Below, in pieces: positions 50,715-59,367 of a stretch of 64,000 bases of DNA (position 1 is its first letter; every line of letters starts with the position of its first letter). The DNA lies in contig NZ_BSDJ01000033.1 of the NCBI RefSeq assembly GCF_027925525.1, forward strand, positions 32,188 to 96,187, given 5' to 3'. The notes below the pieces were generated by a model that worked only from the letters and a program-made list of their open reading frames with translations, did no database searches and had not been told where the DNA came from. Source of the stretch: Paenibacillus tyrphae. GTDB lineage: Bacteria; Bacillota; Bacilli; Paenibacillales; NBRC-103111. A program made the position numbers and the translations under genes.

Positions 50715-51632
50715 CTAGGCAAAAGCGGCATACGTGAGCTCCCGGAACTTTTCCTTCCACGGGGACGGGACCTGGAGATCGATCCATAGCTCCTCTGCTT
50801 TTTGAACGCATACGGACTGCACGATCTTGGTATATTCGATGCAGCCGGAATCCACGATCAGCCGCATATACTGCTCTTTATCCTGTACAAGAGCGTCTGC
50901 GGTGATTTTTCCTTCATAATATTCCTTCACCGGGCGAAACGCTTCGCTATCTACATTAAGCAGATACAGCACAGGCAGCGTCCGCTTGCGAAGCAGCAAA
51001 TCGCTCTTCACATCGAATTGGGCGATGTCCTTCAGATCGTTCTGGATTTGGTGAATCATCCCGACGCAATCCGCCAGATCGTCGATCCGCTCCATCGTCT
51101 CTTCGCTGCAATCCGTCAGACAGTACCCCATCAGACAAGCGAACCGGAACAGGGACCCCGATTTCTCCTGAATCATTGTGAGATAATCGTCAACCTCGGA
51201 TACCACCTGATTCGTGACGTCCTTATGCTGTCCGCTGACCGATCGGGACAGCATCTTGCTGATCTCATAAAGCGAACGCCCGTTTACTCCGCATTGGCCC
51301 AGCTCCCCGATGAATCCCGTCAGGAAGACGAGCACCGCGTTTAACGCCACCGCCGGCGGACACTGCATCCATGGCTTGCTCTCGTGATCCTGATCCTGCA
51401 GGTCGTCGACGATATCGAAGCAGAGAAGAATCAATTCCGTCGCCGCGGCCAACCGGTCGATATGCGGCGAAGCTCCTCCCAGCATGTCATGGGTGCAGCG
51501 TGTAATACTCGACCACGACCCTTGTTCCTGCGCCTTCTCCTCGATGAATGCTTTGAGCAAAGCATTGAGATCCTCCGCGCCCACATGATCGTCTACCATC
51601 CGGTACATATGCTCTACTGTCTCCCGATCCAA
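50715..51632 (-). CDS. comQ: ComQ-like isoprenyl transferase
   Basis: The 305-residue all-helical prenyl synthase-like protein has a first aspartate-rich motif DDLQD in LLCFDIVDDLQDQD and a second NDLKD in MIHQIQNDLKDIA, with GSLFRFACLMGYCL between them. ComQ modifies a Trp of the ComX pheromone precursor with a farnesyl or geranyl group. Its place directly after comP-comA supports ComQ rather than a general polyprenyl synthase. The frame starts with TTG at 51632 after GGGGGAC; an ATG 8 codons later is possible. It is third in the operon, unlike Bacillus subtilis, where comQ is first. Confidence 0.8.
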   Translation of the reverse strand: MDRETVEHMYRMVDDHVGAEDLNALLKAFIEEKAQEQGSWSSITRCTHDMLGGASPHIDRLAAATELILLCFDIVDDLQDQDHESKPWMQCPPAVALNAVLVFLTGFIGELGQCGVNGRSLYEISKMLSRSVSGQHKDVTNQVVSEVDDYLTMIQEKSGSLFRFACLMGYCLTDCSEETMERIDDLADCVGMIHQIQNDLKDIAQFDVKSDLLLRKRTLPVLYLLNVDSEAFRPVKEYYEGKITADALVQDKEQYMRLIVDSGCIEYTKIVQSVCVQKAEELWIDLQVPSPWKEKFRELTYAAFA

Positions 51633-51666
51633 TCCGCCCGTCCCCCTGATTGTCCATGTAAAGTGA

Positions 51667-52293
51667 CTATGTATAATGCCTGCTCTTAATAAATTTCTCC
51701 ATCGCTTCCATTCTCGACTTCGCGCCCAGCTTGTCGTAGATTCGGCGCAGGTAATTATCGACGGTACGTTTGCTCATATGGATGTGATCGGCAATCTGAT
51801 CGTGCGTAGCCCCTTTGACGACCATGCCCATCATCATCACTTCTTCATCGTTCAAATCTTCATACGAAGGCGAGCCGCTCAATTGAATCTGGTGATACAG
51901 CGACAGCGGCAGCATCGTATGGTTGTCCAGAATGCAGTTCACCATGTTCTTGATCGTTCTGATGCTGGATTCCTTCGAAAGCACGCCGCTAACTTTCAGC
52001 TCGATGAGCCGATTCATCGCCCCCGTCAAGTCGTGACCGGTAAAAATCACAATATGAATGTGCGGATATTCCTTCTTGATCTGCGCTGCAACATCGGTCC
52101 CCGACAGATCGGGAAGCTGGTAATCCAGAAAAACAAGCCCCGGCTGGTGCTTCTTGATCTGCTCCATGCCTTCCTCGGCGCTTTTGGCAATGCCGACGAC
52201 TTCAATGCAGTCCGTGTCCTCCAATAACTCCTTCGTCGCGTGGGCAACGAGAGGATGATCATCGATTACGAGAGCTTTGACCGTTTCGTTCAT
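51667..52293 (-). CDS. comA: ComA-like LuxR/NarL-family response regulator
   Basis: The 208-residue protein has a receiver (ALVIDDHPLVAHATKELLED, phospho-acceptor in LVFLDYQLPDLSG) and a LuxR-type helix-turn-helix (VVKGATHDQIADHIHMSKRTVDNYLRRIYDKLGAKSR, in part). The ATG at 52293 overlaps the comP stop by four bases. In ComQXPA systems ComA-phosphate activates competence, surfactin or bacteriocin-type genes. It is 34 bp upstream of comQ, in the same operon. No ComA box (TTGCGG-N4-CCGCAA) is evident nearby. Confidence 0.85.
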   Translation of the reverse strand: MNETVKALVIDDHPLVAHATKELLEDTDCIEVVGIAKSAEEGMEQIKKHQPGLVFLDYQLPDLSGTDVAAQIKKEYPHIHIVIFTGHDLTGAMNRLIELKVSGVLSKESSIRTIKNMVNCILDNHTMLPLSLYHQIQLSGSPSYEDLNDEEVMMMGMVVKGATHDQIADHIHMSKRTVDNYLRRIYDKLGAKSRMEAMEKFIKSRHYT

Positions 52294-54614
52294 ACGGACA
52301 TCACCTCCCGGACCGGAATCGTAATCACGAACTTCACACCGGCGCCTCGCCGCGAATCGCACTCCAGCTTTCCGTTCAAATGCAAGATACGACCTCTCAT
52401 TTGCTCCACTCCCATCCCAGATGCTCCAATCTCCATGCGAGGTACTTGCGTGCTGTCAAACCCGACGCCATCGTCTTCATAAGTCAGGCAAAACCTGTGA
52501 TCCTTCACTGTCATGGCAAAAGATACTTTCGTAGCCTGCGAATGCTTCTTCGCATTGTTAAGCAGCTCCTGGATAATGCGGAAAATATGCCTTTTCGTCG
52601 TCAAATCCTTCGATTCGATAGAGGAAGCACCCTCTTCCTTGAACTCGATCTCGAACGGCGTATGGTACGCTTCCTTGTCCAGATACGTCCGCACGGTTTC
52701 GATCAGCCCGATCTCCTTCAGCAGGAACGGATTCAATTCGAAGCAGCTTTGCCGCAGGCTGTTGTTGATCATTTCTACGAAATTGATAATGTTGTTCAAG
52801 TGCTCCTTGTCTTCCTTGTTCATCGCGTACTTGTCCAGCAGTGCCACGAATCGCCGTTTAAGGAAAAACAAATCCTGCATCGTCGTATCGTGAAGATCGG
52901 CGGCAATCCGGAGCCGTTCTTCCTCTTGCAGCTCGAACATGATTTTGCGGAACCATTGAATGTCCTGCGCCGACTGCTCGTCGGGCAACTGCGCCGCCAG
53001 CAGCTGCATCTTCGCCGTCAGCTTGCGGATCAAGTGGACATTCTCCAGACTGACCTCCAGGTAGGAAGTAATCAAGTGAAGCCATTGAACCTCTTCCTTG
53101 CCCAGCAAGGTGTTCGCTTTGTTGCTCGTGATGACGAGGTAGCTGGCGTATTCTTCATGACGGTTAATCTCGATACAGGTGTATATCGGATGGTGAAGCC
53201 AAGTCGATGAGCGGATCATCTCCTTGATCTCCGTCGTATCGATCTCGCCTTCGTCGATGATCTCGGTATCGTTCTCGTACTGGAACACGATCGCACCGCC
53301 CCTTACCTGGAGCGTCTTGACAATGTCCACGAGGACGATTTCTTTCAAATCGCGGAAGCTGGAGATGGCTCCGAGACTCTTGGAAATTTTCTTGAGCGCC
53401 GTCTGGAGGACGTACTTTCTAGGGAAAAGGAACCGTTCCAGTCTCGTTGTGAAGTATTCGGCCGAGTACATGACAGAAGATAGCATGATGATAGAGCCTG
53501 CAAAGATAAATACAATTTCTCTTGCATCTACTAAATCTTGAAACAAGAAAGCGTAGCTTCCTGTAAAAAGGGCAGACGGTATGATGGCAAGCATCACAGC
53601 AAAGGCAAAACGACGAAGCACCAGACCTATATCATATAGCTGGTTCGAGGCAATCAAGTAGGCAAACGAAATCGGAAAAAATAAAATAAACCAGCTTGTG
53701 TAAGCAGGATCAACTTTTGCTGAACCTTCAATTAATCGAGGCAGGAACGAAATACAAATAATCGGAATAAACGAAATAAATAGTGAAAACCAAACAATGG
53801 TTATAATGCTTGAAAGATATGACTTCTGTCTTCCAACTTTAAAGTATAAGAAAGTAAGGACACTGATGTTCAATATAAATCCCATAATAAAAAACCATAA
53901 AGTAATATTTCCATTATAGCTATAGATTGTATATGCTGCTGGAGGATAGAACTGAAATAATCTTATCACAAACCCTAGTAAAGCAACCGCATAAAAATAT
54001 TTCAAAATCTTAGAAGGTAACTGTATATTTCCCTTTTCTTTAAAAAAAACAACTAGAAAATGAAAAAAAACAAGGGGCAATACCATCATAAAACTGGTAA
54101 TTAAAAGTTTGCCAACAACATCTCCCCTAATTGAAGCCCCTTGACTCATGTAGATAATTACGAAAGTTAGAAACACAACCGCCAATAATTTTGCCGACGA
54201 AGAAGAACGCATTTTAGTAAACAGCAAAGCTGCCATAAAAAGACTCAAGCATTCCCCTACTAAAGGAAAAATATCGTAGGATAGCATGCTTCTGGTATTT
54301 ATTAAAATTTTCTGTTCAATTCCATCTCTTGATACGATCATTTCCCGCGCTTGCTCTATTACTTTCCATTTATAAATCATCTGATTCTCTTCGGGCAGTT
54401 TACCGTCCACTTGCTTTATGACATCTCCGGCCTTTAGATCAAGGTTTACACCGGCACCTTCTTTATCCAAAAAGTTAATCGCCCACTCGTTCTGTTGATT
54501 TACCTTGAGGTAAATCCCAATATAAGGATATTTAAATGTAATATAAGAACACCAAGCTTGCAATCCGACAAATATTGACAAAAAAATCGAAAAAATAATA
54601 ATTTTTTTATTCAT
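52290..54614 (-). CDS. comP: ComP-like membrane histidine kinase
   Basis: The 774-residue protein has a first membrane helix, an outside loop with a PDZ-like segment (WAINFLDKEGAGVNLDLKAG), about seven more membrane helices to residue 375, a GAF-like region, then HisKA_3 (EEERLRIAADLHDTTMQDL with the phospho-His) and HATPase (IIQELLNNAKKH, DGVGFD, GMGVEQMRGR). This is the ComP layout. The start at 54614 follows GGGGAG. The membrane half is AT-rich (about one third GC by eye) while the kinase half is GC-rich, the change falling near 53.48 kb. It is the first gene of comP-comA-comQ. Confidence 0.85.
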   Translation of the reverse strand: MNKKIIIFSIFLSIFVGLQAWCSYITFKYPYIGIYLKVNQQNEWAINFLDKEGAGVNLDLKAGDVIKQVDGKLPEENQMIYKWKVIEQAREMIVSRDGIEQKILINTRSMLSYDIFPLVGECLSLFMAALLFTKMRSSSSAKLLAVVFLTFVIIYMSQGASIRGDVVGKLLITSFMMVLPLVFFHFLVVFFKEKGNIQLPSKILKYFYAVALLGFVIRLFQFYPPAAYTIYSYNGNITLWFFIMGFILNISVLTFLYFKVGRQKSYLSSIITIVWFSLFISFIPIICISFLPRLIEGSAKVDPAYTSWFILFFPISFAYLIASNQLYDIGLVLRRFAFAVMLAIIPSALFTGSYAFLFQDLVDAREIVFIFAGSIIMLSSVMYSAEYFTTRLERFLFPRKYVLQTALKKISKSLGAISSFRDLKEIVLVDIVKTLQVRGGAIVFQYENDTEIIDEGEIDTTEIKEMIRSSTWLHHPIYTCIEINRHEEYASYLVITSNKANTLLGKEEVQWLHLITSYLEVSLENVHLIRKLTAKMQLLAAQLPDEQSAQDIQWFRKIMFELQEEERLRIAADLHDTTMQDLFFLKRRFVALLDKYAMNKEDKEHLNNIINFVEMINNSLRQSCFELNPFLLKEIGLIETVRTYLDKEAYHTPFEIEFKEEGASSIESKDLTTKRHIFRIIQELLNNAKKHSQATKVSFAMTVKDHRFCLTYEDDGVGFDSTQVPRMEIGASGMGVEQMRGRILHLNGKLECDSRRGAGVKFVITIPVREVMSV

Positions 54615-54631
54615 AAACACTCCCCATATGC

Positions 54632-54660
54632 TTACTATTATAAAAAATTCTTGATATACT
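54632..54660 (+). promoter_or_regulatory. Sigma-A-type promoter of the ComX-like gene
   Basis: TTACTA, 17 bp, TATACT, 40 bp before the start codon, in the 85-bp gap shared with comP. On the opposite strand a TATAAT at 54637-54642 could serve comP with a poor -35, which suggests an activator. Confidence 0.5.
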
Positions 54661-54699
54661 GATGCTAACAGACCACCACATACGAAGGGGATGTCCTAT

Positions 54700-54891
54700 A
54701 TGCTAACTATTCGGGTTACGTCTCAGTTGCATTCTGTCGTTCAAATGTTGAAAAATGTCGATTTAGGCAAAAATGTAAACGATTCCCTTGCCAACCACTT
54801 TTTATCCGACCCTGAAGTTCATGCCGTTAATAATACTTTTGGCCTGACTAAGAGAAAGGAACAAAAACAACCTCTTTCCGGCTGGGAATAA
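54700..54891 (+). CDS. comX: ComX-like pheromone precursor
   Basis: The 63-residue peptide (MLTIRVTSQLHSVVQMLKNV at the start) ends in QKQPLSGWE, with its only tryptophan one residue from the C-terminus. ComX precursors are 55-75 residues and are isoprenylated on a Trp in the last few residues. Both properties, and its place beside comP in a locus with a ComQ-like enzyme, support the call. GAAGGGGA stands 8 bases before the ATG at 54700; an earlier ATG abuts that site. It is divergent from comP, unlike Bacillus comQXPA. Sequence similarity to known ComX is low, as is usual for this peptide. Confidence 0.65.
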   Translation: MLTIRVTSQLHSVVQMLKNVDLGKNVNDSLANHFLSDPEVHAVNNTFGLTKRKEQKQPLSGWE

Positions 54892-54920
54892 ACCCGTAGT
54901 ATTATTTTACCAAAACAATA

Positions 54921-54963
54921 AGAGATTGTATATTAGGTCTTTCCTAGTATACAATCTCTTTTT
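54921..54963 (+). terminator. Terminator of the ComX-like gene
   Basis: AGAGATTGTATA pairs with TATACAATCTCT (12 bp) with an inner TAGG/CCTA; a run of five T follows. Confidence 0.88.
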
Positions 54964-55416
54964 AGATTTTGTGCATTATTTCGATGTGATGTGATACAAC
55001 AATTTTTGCACAGAAACGAATGTGGTTTGTTACATCATAGCTCGCGCTAGCAACGTAAGTGCCGGATTGCTCCTACAAGCCATCCGGTGGATTAGCATCA
55101 ATTTGCCAGCACATGTAAAGCTTGTGCCTTGTGACCGCAGGGTTTGCAAACTTTCTTTTACCGCGGGCTGATGTTCTACTTGAGTCCTTCTTCCACGGGG
55201 AACAATGAATGGAAGAGGAGTTTGGCTTAATGTGCTTCACATCCCCGAATAATTCAGTCAGTTCTTGTAGACAAGTCCTTCTTAATTCCCTTCGCCATAC
55301 TATCGTTTCTTAAATCGAACCCACGACAACTCCTTCGTTCAAATAATCTGTTCCTAACTAAACCATAAGATACCGAGGTACTACTTTGCACAGTTCTTCA
55401 TTTTCCAAAAAATAGT
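54964..55416 (-). pseudogene. Gene-poor stretch with possible gene remnant
   Basis: No intact gene is visible. On the minus strand a frame without start codon is open from 55309 to a TAG at 55073-55075 (78 codons), reading through KKDSSRTSARGKRKFANP and HKLYMCWQIDANPPDGL. Adjacent frames also look protein-like, suggesting a decayed gene with frameshifts, perhaps a transposase. I cannot name it. Confidence 0.3.
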
Positions 55417-55446
55417 TGACAATCTATTCTGTTATTCGCTAGGATA
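55417..55446 (+). promoter_or_regulatory. Probable promoter of the small secreted protein gene
   Basis: TTGACA, 18 bp, TAGGAT. It would give a leader of about 215 nt. Within the leader AAAGGAGG (55518-55525) precedes a 27-codon frame that starts with ATC-ATA rather than a usual start codon. Confidence 0.5.
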
Positions 55447-55670
55447 ATGGATACCGAGTTAATTTCCCATATATTACAAAAATTTTACTTTAATTAACTC
55501 GTACAATGCAGTATGTGAAAGGAGGGCATCATAAAACCAAAGTGTAACCAAAAGGTAAAATTTATTGCTGTTAACTTTCACTTTGCCGAAATCCAAACCC
55601 TAGAACTTTAAGGATCAAGCACTCATCTTAGTTCTACATATCATTATAATCATTTGAGGAGGATATTCTC

Positions 55671-56075
55671 ATGTTTACTCTTAAAAAATCGATCCCGCTG
55701 TTATCAATTCTAGCGACTCTTACCATCGCTTCCGCAGCCTATGCTGCTAACGATGCTATAAACCTTGCCTATCAAGATGCAAAGGCAACTGGAAGTTTAG
55801 TTACAGATTTCTCCGTTTTTGAAAATGATAAGGCTAATGCAAGAACCGATTGGCAAAATAATCAAACTTGGCAGTATCTTGTCGTTGGGGTGACACTTAA
55901 ATCTGCAGAAAATATTAGTGCCGCCTATGAAATCCATGGCTCGGACTATGGTAACTGGGCACATGTATCGGCATCAAAAGGGGGAGTATGGGCTTTCCAA
56001 AGTGACCACAAGATTCTTGATCGATATAATACAGCGACCGTACGAACCATCGAATCCCTGACGAGCAGATGGTAA
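55671..56075 (+). CDS. Small secreted protein, lactococcin-972-like in context
   Basis: The 134-residue protein has a Sec signal (MFTLKKSIPLLSILATLTIA, cleavage likely after AYA near residue 25), leaving about 109 residues with many Asn, Ser and Trp: ARTDWQNNQTWQYLVVGVTL and AYEIHGSDYGNWAHVSASKG, GGVWAFQSDHKIL. It has no cysteine. Size, signal and the following FtsX-type permeases plus ATPase recall lactococcin-972 type bacteriocin loci, but the sequence match is only suggestive. GAGGAGG precedes the start. A terminator separates it from the transporter genes, allowing higher expression of the small protein. Confidence 0.6.
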   Translation: MFTLKKSIPLLSILATLTIASAAYAANDAINLAYQDAKATGSLVTDFSVFENDKANARTDWQNNQTWQYLVVGVTLKSAENISAAYEIHGSDYGNWAHVSASKGGVWAFQSDHKILDRYNTATVRTIESLTSRW

Positions 56076-56100
56076 TAAGGTCGTAAGAAGGGTGAAATAT

Positions 56101-56142
56101 GCACCACAATGGTAAACTTTTCATAGTTAACCATTGTGGTGC
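56101..56142 (+). terminator. Terminator after the small secreted protein gene
   Basis: GCACCACAATGGT pairs with ACCATTGTGGTGC (13 bp), with inner AAC/GTT; TATATTTTG follows. Partial read-through would feed the transporter genes. Confidence 0.82.
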
Positions 56143-56234
56143 TATATTTTGTGTATTACAGCGACTTAGGAATTCAGTTGTTTATCACAGTTAATTGCGT
56201 ATAAATATTATTTGGGATAATTTCGGGAGGAAAT

Positions 56235-57359
56235 GTGAACACACTGAATCGCGTCCTTAACCAGATTAAAGCATACCCGTTTACTTTCTTCATATTGGTG
56301 CTTAGCCTTAGCTTATCCATCGGTTTAATTACAACTACTTTATATTCCATCAATAAGGCAGTTGAAATCGAGCGCTACTTGGACAAATATCAAATTAACA
56401 ATAAAATTTCCTTCTCCTTAGACTTTGAAGAGCAAGTAGACATGAAGGCCATTATCAAAGCGTTCAGCACGATGAGTGTGAATAGTAATCTGCTTATAAA
56501 TTCACTTAGCGTAGAAACAGACCTAGGCATGGTCAATCCTATGATTGAATATTGGAAAGCAGATGAATACAATAAACTTCCTTTGTTAGAAGGAGAATCT
56601 ATCCGGAAAAGTTCCCTGGATCGCGGAGACAAATTATGCATGGTAGGAAGAGCTTTTATTCCCCATATCATTAAAGAGAACGGGAAACAATACGTCAAAA
56701 TAGATCATGAGAAATATGAGATTACCGGAATCATAGGAACTGATAAAGGTAACTCGCCCTATCTCGACCACAAAATCGTTATACCTATTACAAGTTTGAC
56801 TGAGCGAGCGGAATCCAGGTTACTGAGCCAAAAAAGTGTCCCTGTCGTTTTATATGGAGATCAGACACGCTTATTAAAAGATTACGATACCGTAAAAAAT
56901 CAGGTGTCGATATTTAAAGTCAATAACGCAGACTTCTCTTCCCTGAGAGGTTCCTCTCCATATACACATTTAGGTAATCTCGGGAATCAAATTACTTTTA
57001 TCATCACTGTATATGTGCTGGCTTTGATCAACGCCGTCAATATCGCTGTATATTGGATCAAAGAACGAAGAGTTGAAATTGCAATCAAAAAAGCATTTGG
57101 CATTAGCAATTCTACAATTGCTTTTTCATTTTATAGCGAAATGTTAGTCGTATTTCTCTTCTCCTCGTTGTTGGTTTGTATTGTGCAGATTTGGATGAGC
57201 CCTATCATTGAACAGTGGGTTGGATACCCATATAAAATAACGTTAACGGATATTATTAATCATGCGGCTTTCGTCTTCATAACTTCACTGTTAGTCGTGA
57301 TTATCCCATTAATCAGTTCGAGGAATATCCAACCTGTTGAGTTGATGAGAAAGGTTTGA
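56235..57359 (+). CDS. FtsX-type ABC permease 1
   Basis: The 374-residue protein has one N-terminal membrane helix (FTFFILVLSLSLSIGLITTT), a large external MacB-like domain (about 40-245), and three C-terminal helices starting at ITFIITVYVLALINAVNIAVYW, with the cytosolic loop KERRVEIAIKKAFGISNSTI that contacts the ATPase, and a final IQPVELMRK. It starts with GTG after GGGAGGAAA. With the second permease and the ATPase it would make a MacB/LolCDE-like mechanotransmission transporter, used for export of or immunity to peptides. Confidence 0.85.
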   Translation: MNTLNRVLNQIKAYPFTFFILVLSLSLSIGLITTTLYSINKAVEIERYLDKYQINNKISFSLDFEEQVDMKAIIKAFSTMSVNSNLLINSLSVETDLGMVNPMIEYWKADEYNKLPLLEGESIRKSSLDRGDKLCMVGRAFIPHIIKENGKQYVKIDHEKYEITGIIGTDKGNSPYLDHKIVIPITSLTERAESRLLSQKSVPVVLYGDQTRLLKDYDTVKNQVSIFKVNNADFSSLRGSSPYTHLGNLGNQITFIITVYVLALINAVNIAVYWIKERRVEIAIKKAFGISNSTIAFSFYSEMLVVFLFSSLLVCIVQIWMSPIIEQWVGYPYKITLTDIINHAAFVFITSLLVVIIPLISSRNIQPVELMRKV

Positions 57360-57363
57360 TCAG

Positions 57364-58656
57364 ATGAGGAGCATAAAGATTGCCTGGAAGTCATTGTGGG
57401 AACGCAAGTTAGCAACGCTCTTTATCATGCTTCAGTTAGTCATTTCGTTTTACTTAATAAGCAATGGTTTTATTCAATTAAGTATACCTGACTATGCAAG
57501 TGAAACCATTAAAAAATATTCCAATTTGGATCTCGAAAAAACTTTGACGTTCTCCGTTCCAGATTTAACAAGTGATAATACATGGTCTATTGAACGCTAC
57601 CTTAAATTAAGAAAAGAAGTTAGCGGCATGAATGAAGTCAGCAATTACGGTTCATTTTCCACGGCTTATTTCATTCTATCCGATCTAAAAAATAGTGATT
57701 TATATGAGGCAAAGAATCAAGTTTTATATAAAAACAGTCCATTGAGAGGGAAAGAAAAGCTATCTTATATGGTTTATTTCGATGAGTCCATATTCAGCAG
57801 TTCGAAGATCAAAATACTTAAGGGACGGTCGCTTGCTAAACAAGACTTTGCCGCTGAACACCATGAGCAGATTCCTGTATTGGTTGGGCAAGATTACGAG
57901 GGTATATTTGACATCGGAGATACGTTTTCCATTTATTGGTTTGGCGAAAAACTGAATTATCGAGTTGTAGGCGTAATGGACAGAGAGAGCAAGTGGCTCG
58001 ATAAAAATGATTATATTTCAATGGGGGTAAGAGATCTGAATGCAGCAATTGTCACCCCTTTCTTGGATTATCAAAAAAACTCCTCGCCGTTTGTTATTAG
58101 TTCCTTGCAAAAAAGTACTTTTGTGAGCGTCCAGGATACAGACGATCGTAAAATATTATCGGAGAAAATAAAGCAAGCAGCGACTCAACTTGGTCTGCCT
58201 TCACCCACGGTACGCTCTATAAAAGAAGAGTTGGATGCCTACAAAAAAAGCAAAATAGAATTAGTTAAATTAAACCTTTATGCCGGAGTATTTTTTCTGC
58301 TTACCACCTCGATTGGGATTATTACTTCCACCCTTTCTTCTATTCGAATTCGATTTTATGAATTTGGTATAAGAAGGGTATTCGGAGAATCGATTATTAG
58401 TATAGCTCGATCCATCATCATTGAGGTATTTTTGCTCATTTTGCTAAGCGCATGCTTTGGTGTATTCTGGAATTATTATAATAGTGCAACGTCAATCATC
58501 GCCGATATGTCGTCGGTTAAAGATCTCTTTGGAATCGCATTATTCGCTAAAGTAATAATCTTGGTCTTATTGCTCACTTTTTTATCAGTTTTATACCCTA
58601 TTCGGGTACTGTACAGAGAATCTCCCTACAAACTAATAAGCGGAGTTGAGAATTAA
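57364..58656 (+). CDS. FtsX-type ABC permease 2
   Basis: The 430-residue protein has the same layout: a first helix (LATLFIMLQLVISFYLISNG), an external domain of about 270 residues, and three helices near the C-terminus (LNLYAGVFFLLTTSIGIITS, SIIIEVFLLILLSACFGVFW, IALFAKVIILVLLLTFLSVL), with EFGIRRVFGESIISIA as the coupling loop. It starts 4 bp after permease 1. The two differ enough to form a heterodimer. Confidence 0.85.
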   Translation: MRSIKIAWKSLWERKLATLFIMLQLVISFYLISNGFIQLSIPDYASETIKKYSNLDLEKTLTFSVPDLTSDNTWSIERYLKLRKEVSGMNEVSNYGSFSTAYFILSDLKNSDLYEAKNQVLYKNSPLRGKEKLSYMVYFDESIFSSSKIKILKGRSLAKQDFAAEHHEQIPVLVGQDYEGIFDIGDTFSIYWFGEKLNYRVVGVMDRESKWLDKNDYISMGVRDLNAAIVTPFLDYQKNSSPFVISSLQKSTFVSVQDTDDRKILSEKIKQAATQLGLPSPTVRSIKEELDAYKKSKIELVKLNLYAGVFFLLTTSIGIITSTLSSIRIRFYEFGIRRVFGESIISIARSIIIEVFLLILLSACFGVFWNYYNSATSIIADMSSVKDLFGIALFAKVIILVLLLTFLSVLYPIRVLYRESPYKLISGVEN

Positions 58657-59355
58657 ATGCCTGCGATTGAACTATCTAACGTCTCAAAAGTTTACGGGAA
58701 TCATAAAAATAAGTTCACAGCGCTTAACAATATTAATCTAACTATCGAACAGGGGGAATTTGTAGCGATTGTAGGACCATCCGGTTCTGGAAAAACGACA
58801 TTATTAAATATTATGGGATGTATGGATTCGCCAACAAGTGGCGAGTGTAAAATAATGGACAGATCCACAGCCGGTTTAAAAGACTCTCAATTGATTCATA
58901 TCCGTAATCGCGTAGTGAGTTTCATTTTTCAACATTATGCATTGCTCAATAATTATAGTGTTTATGATAATGTAACGCTGCCTTTTGCAGAACGCAAGAT
59001 GAGTAAACATGAGAAAATGGAGAAGGCGAAGCAATATTTAAGCAAGCTGGGGATAGAGGATTTGTTCCATAAAAAAGTAAAGAATCTATCAGGCGGCCAA
59101 AAACAGCGCGTGGCTATTGCGAGGGCATTGGCATCAGAAGCGGAAATTATTTTCGCCGATGAGCCTACCGGGGCTCTTGATTCAACGAATGCAGATAAGC
59201 TTATGGAAATACTATGCACTCTGAATAACGAGGGAAAAACGATCATTGTTATTACCCATGATTCTCATGTGGCCTCATATGCCAATAGAAAGTTGTTCAT
59301 GAAAGATGGGAACATCTCTTTTGACGAGCCCGCGATAGCCCTAAAAGAAGCTTAG
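58657..59355 (+). CDS. MacB/LolD-type ABC ATPase
   Basis: The 232-residue ATPase has Walker A GPSGSGKT (40-47), Q-loop FQHYALLNNY, signature LSGGQKQRVAIARAL, Walker B IIFADEPTGALDS and H-loop VITHDSHVA. The sequence belongs to the group that energises FtsX-type permeases. The ATG directly follows the stop of permease 2, showing a single operon. Confidence 0.92.
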   Translation: MPAIELSNVSKVYGNHKNKFTALNNINLTIEQGEFVAIVGPSGSGKTTLLNIMGCMDSPTSGECKIMDRSTAGLKDSQLIHIRNRVVSFIFQHYALLNNYSVYDNVTLPFAERKMSKHEKMEKAKQYLSKLGIEDLFHKKVKNLSGGQKQRVAIARALASEAEIIFADEPTGALDSTNADKLMEILCTLNNEGKTIIVITHDSHVASYANRKLFMKDGNISFDEPAIALKEA

Positions 59356-59367
59356 GAGATTATAATC

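Noticed and set aside
55040..55180. Possible TnpB zinc-finger end on the minus strand
   Set aside because: Cys and DAN-like residues appear only in different frames; too weak to name. Kept as an unidentified remnant.
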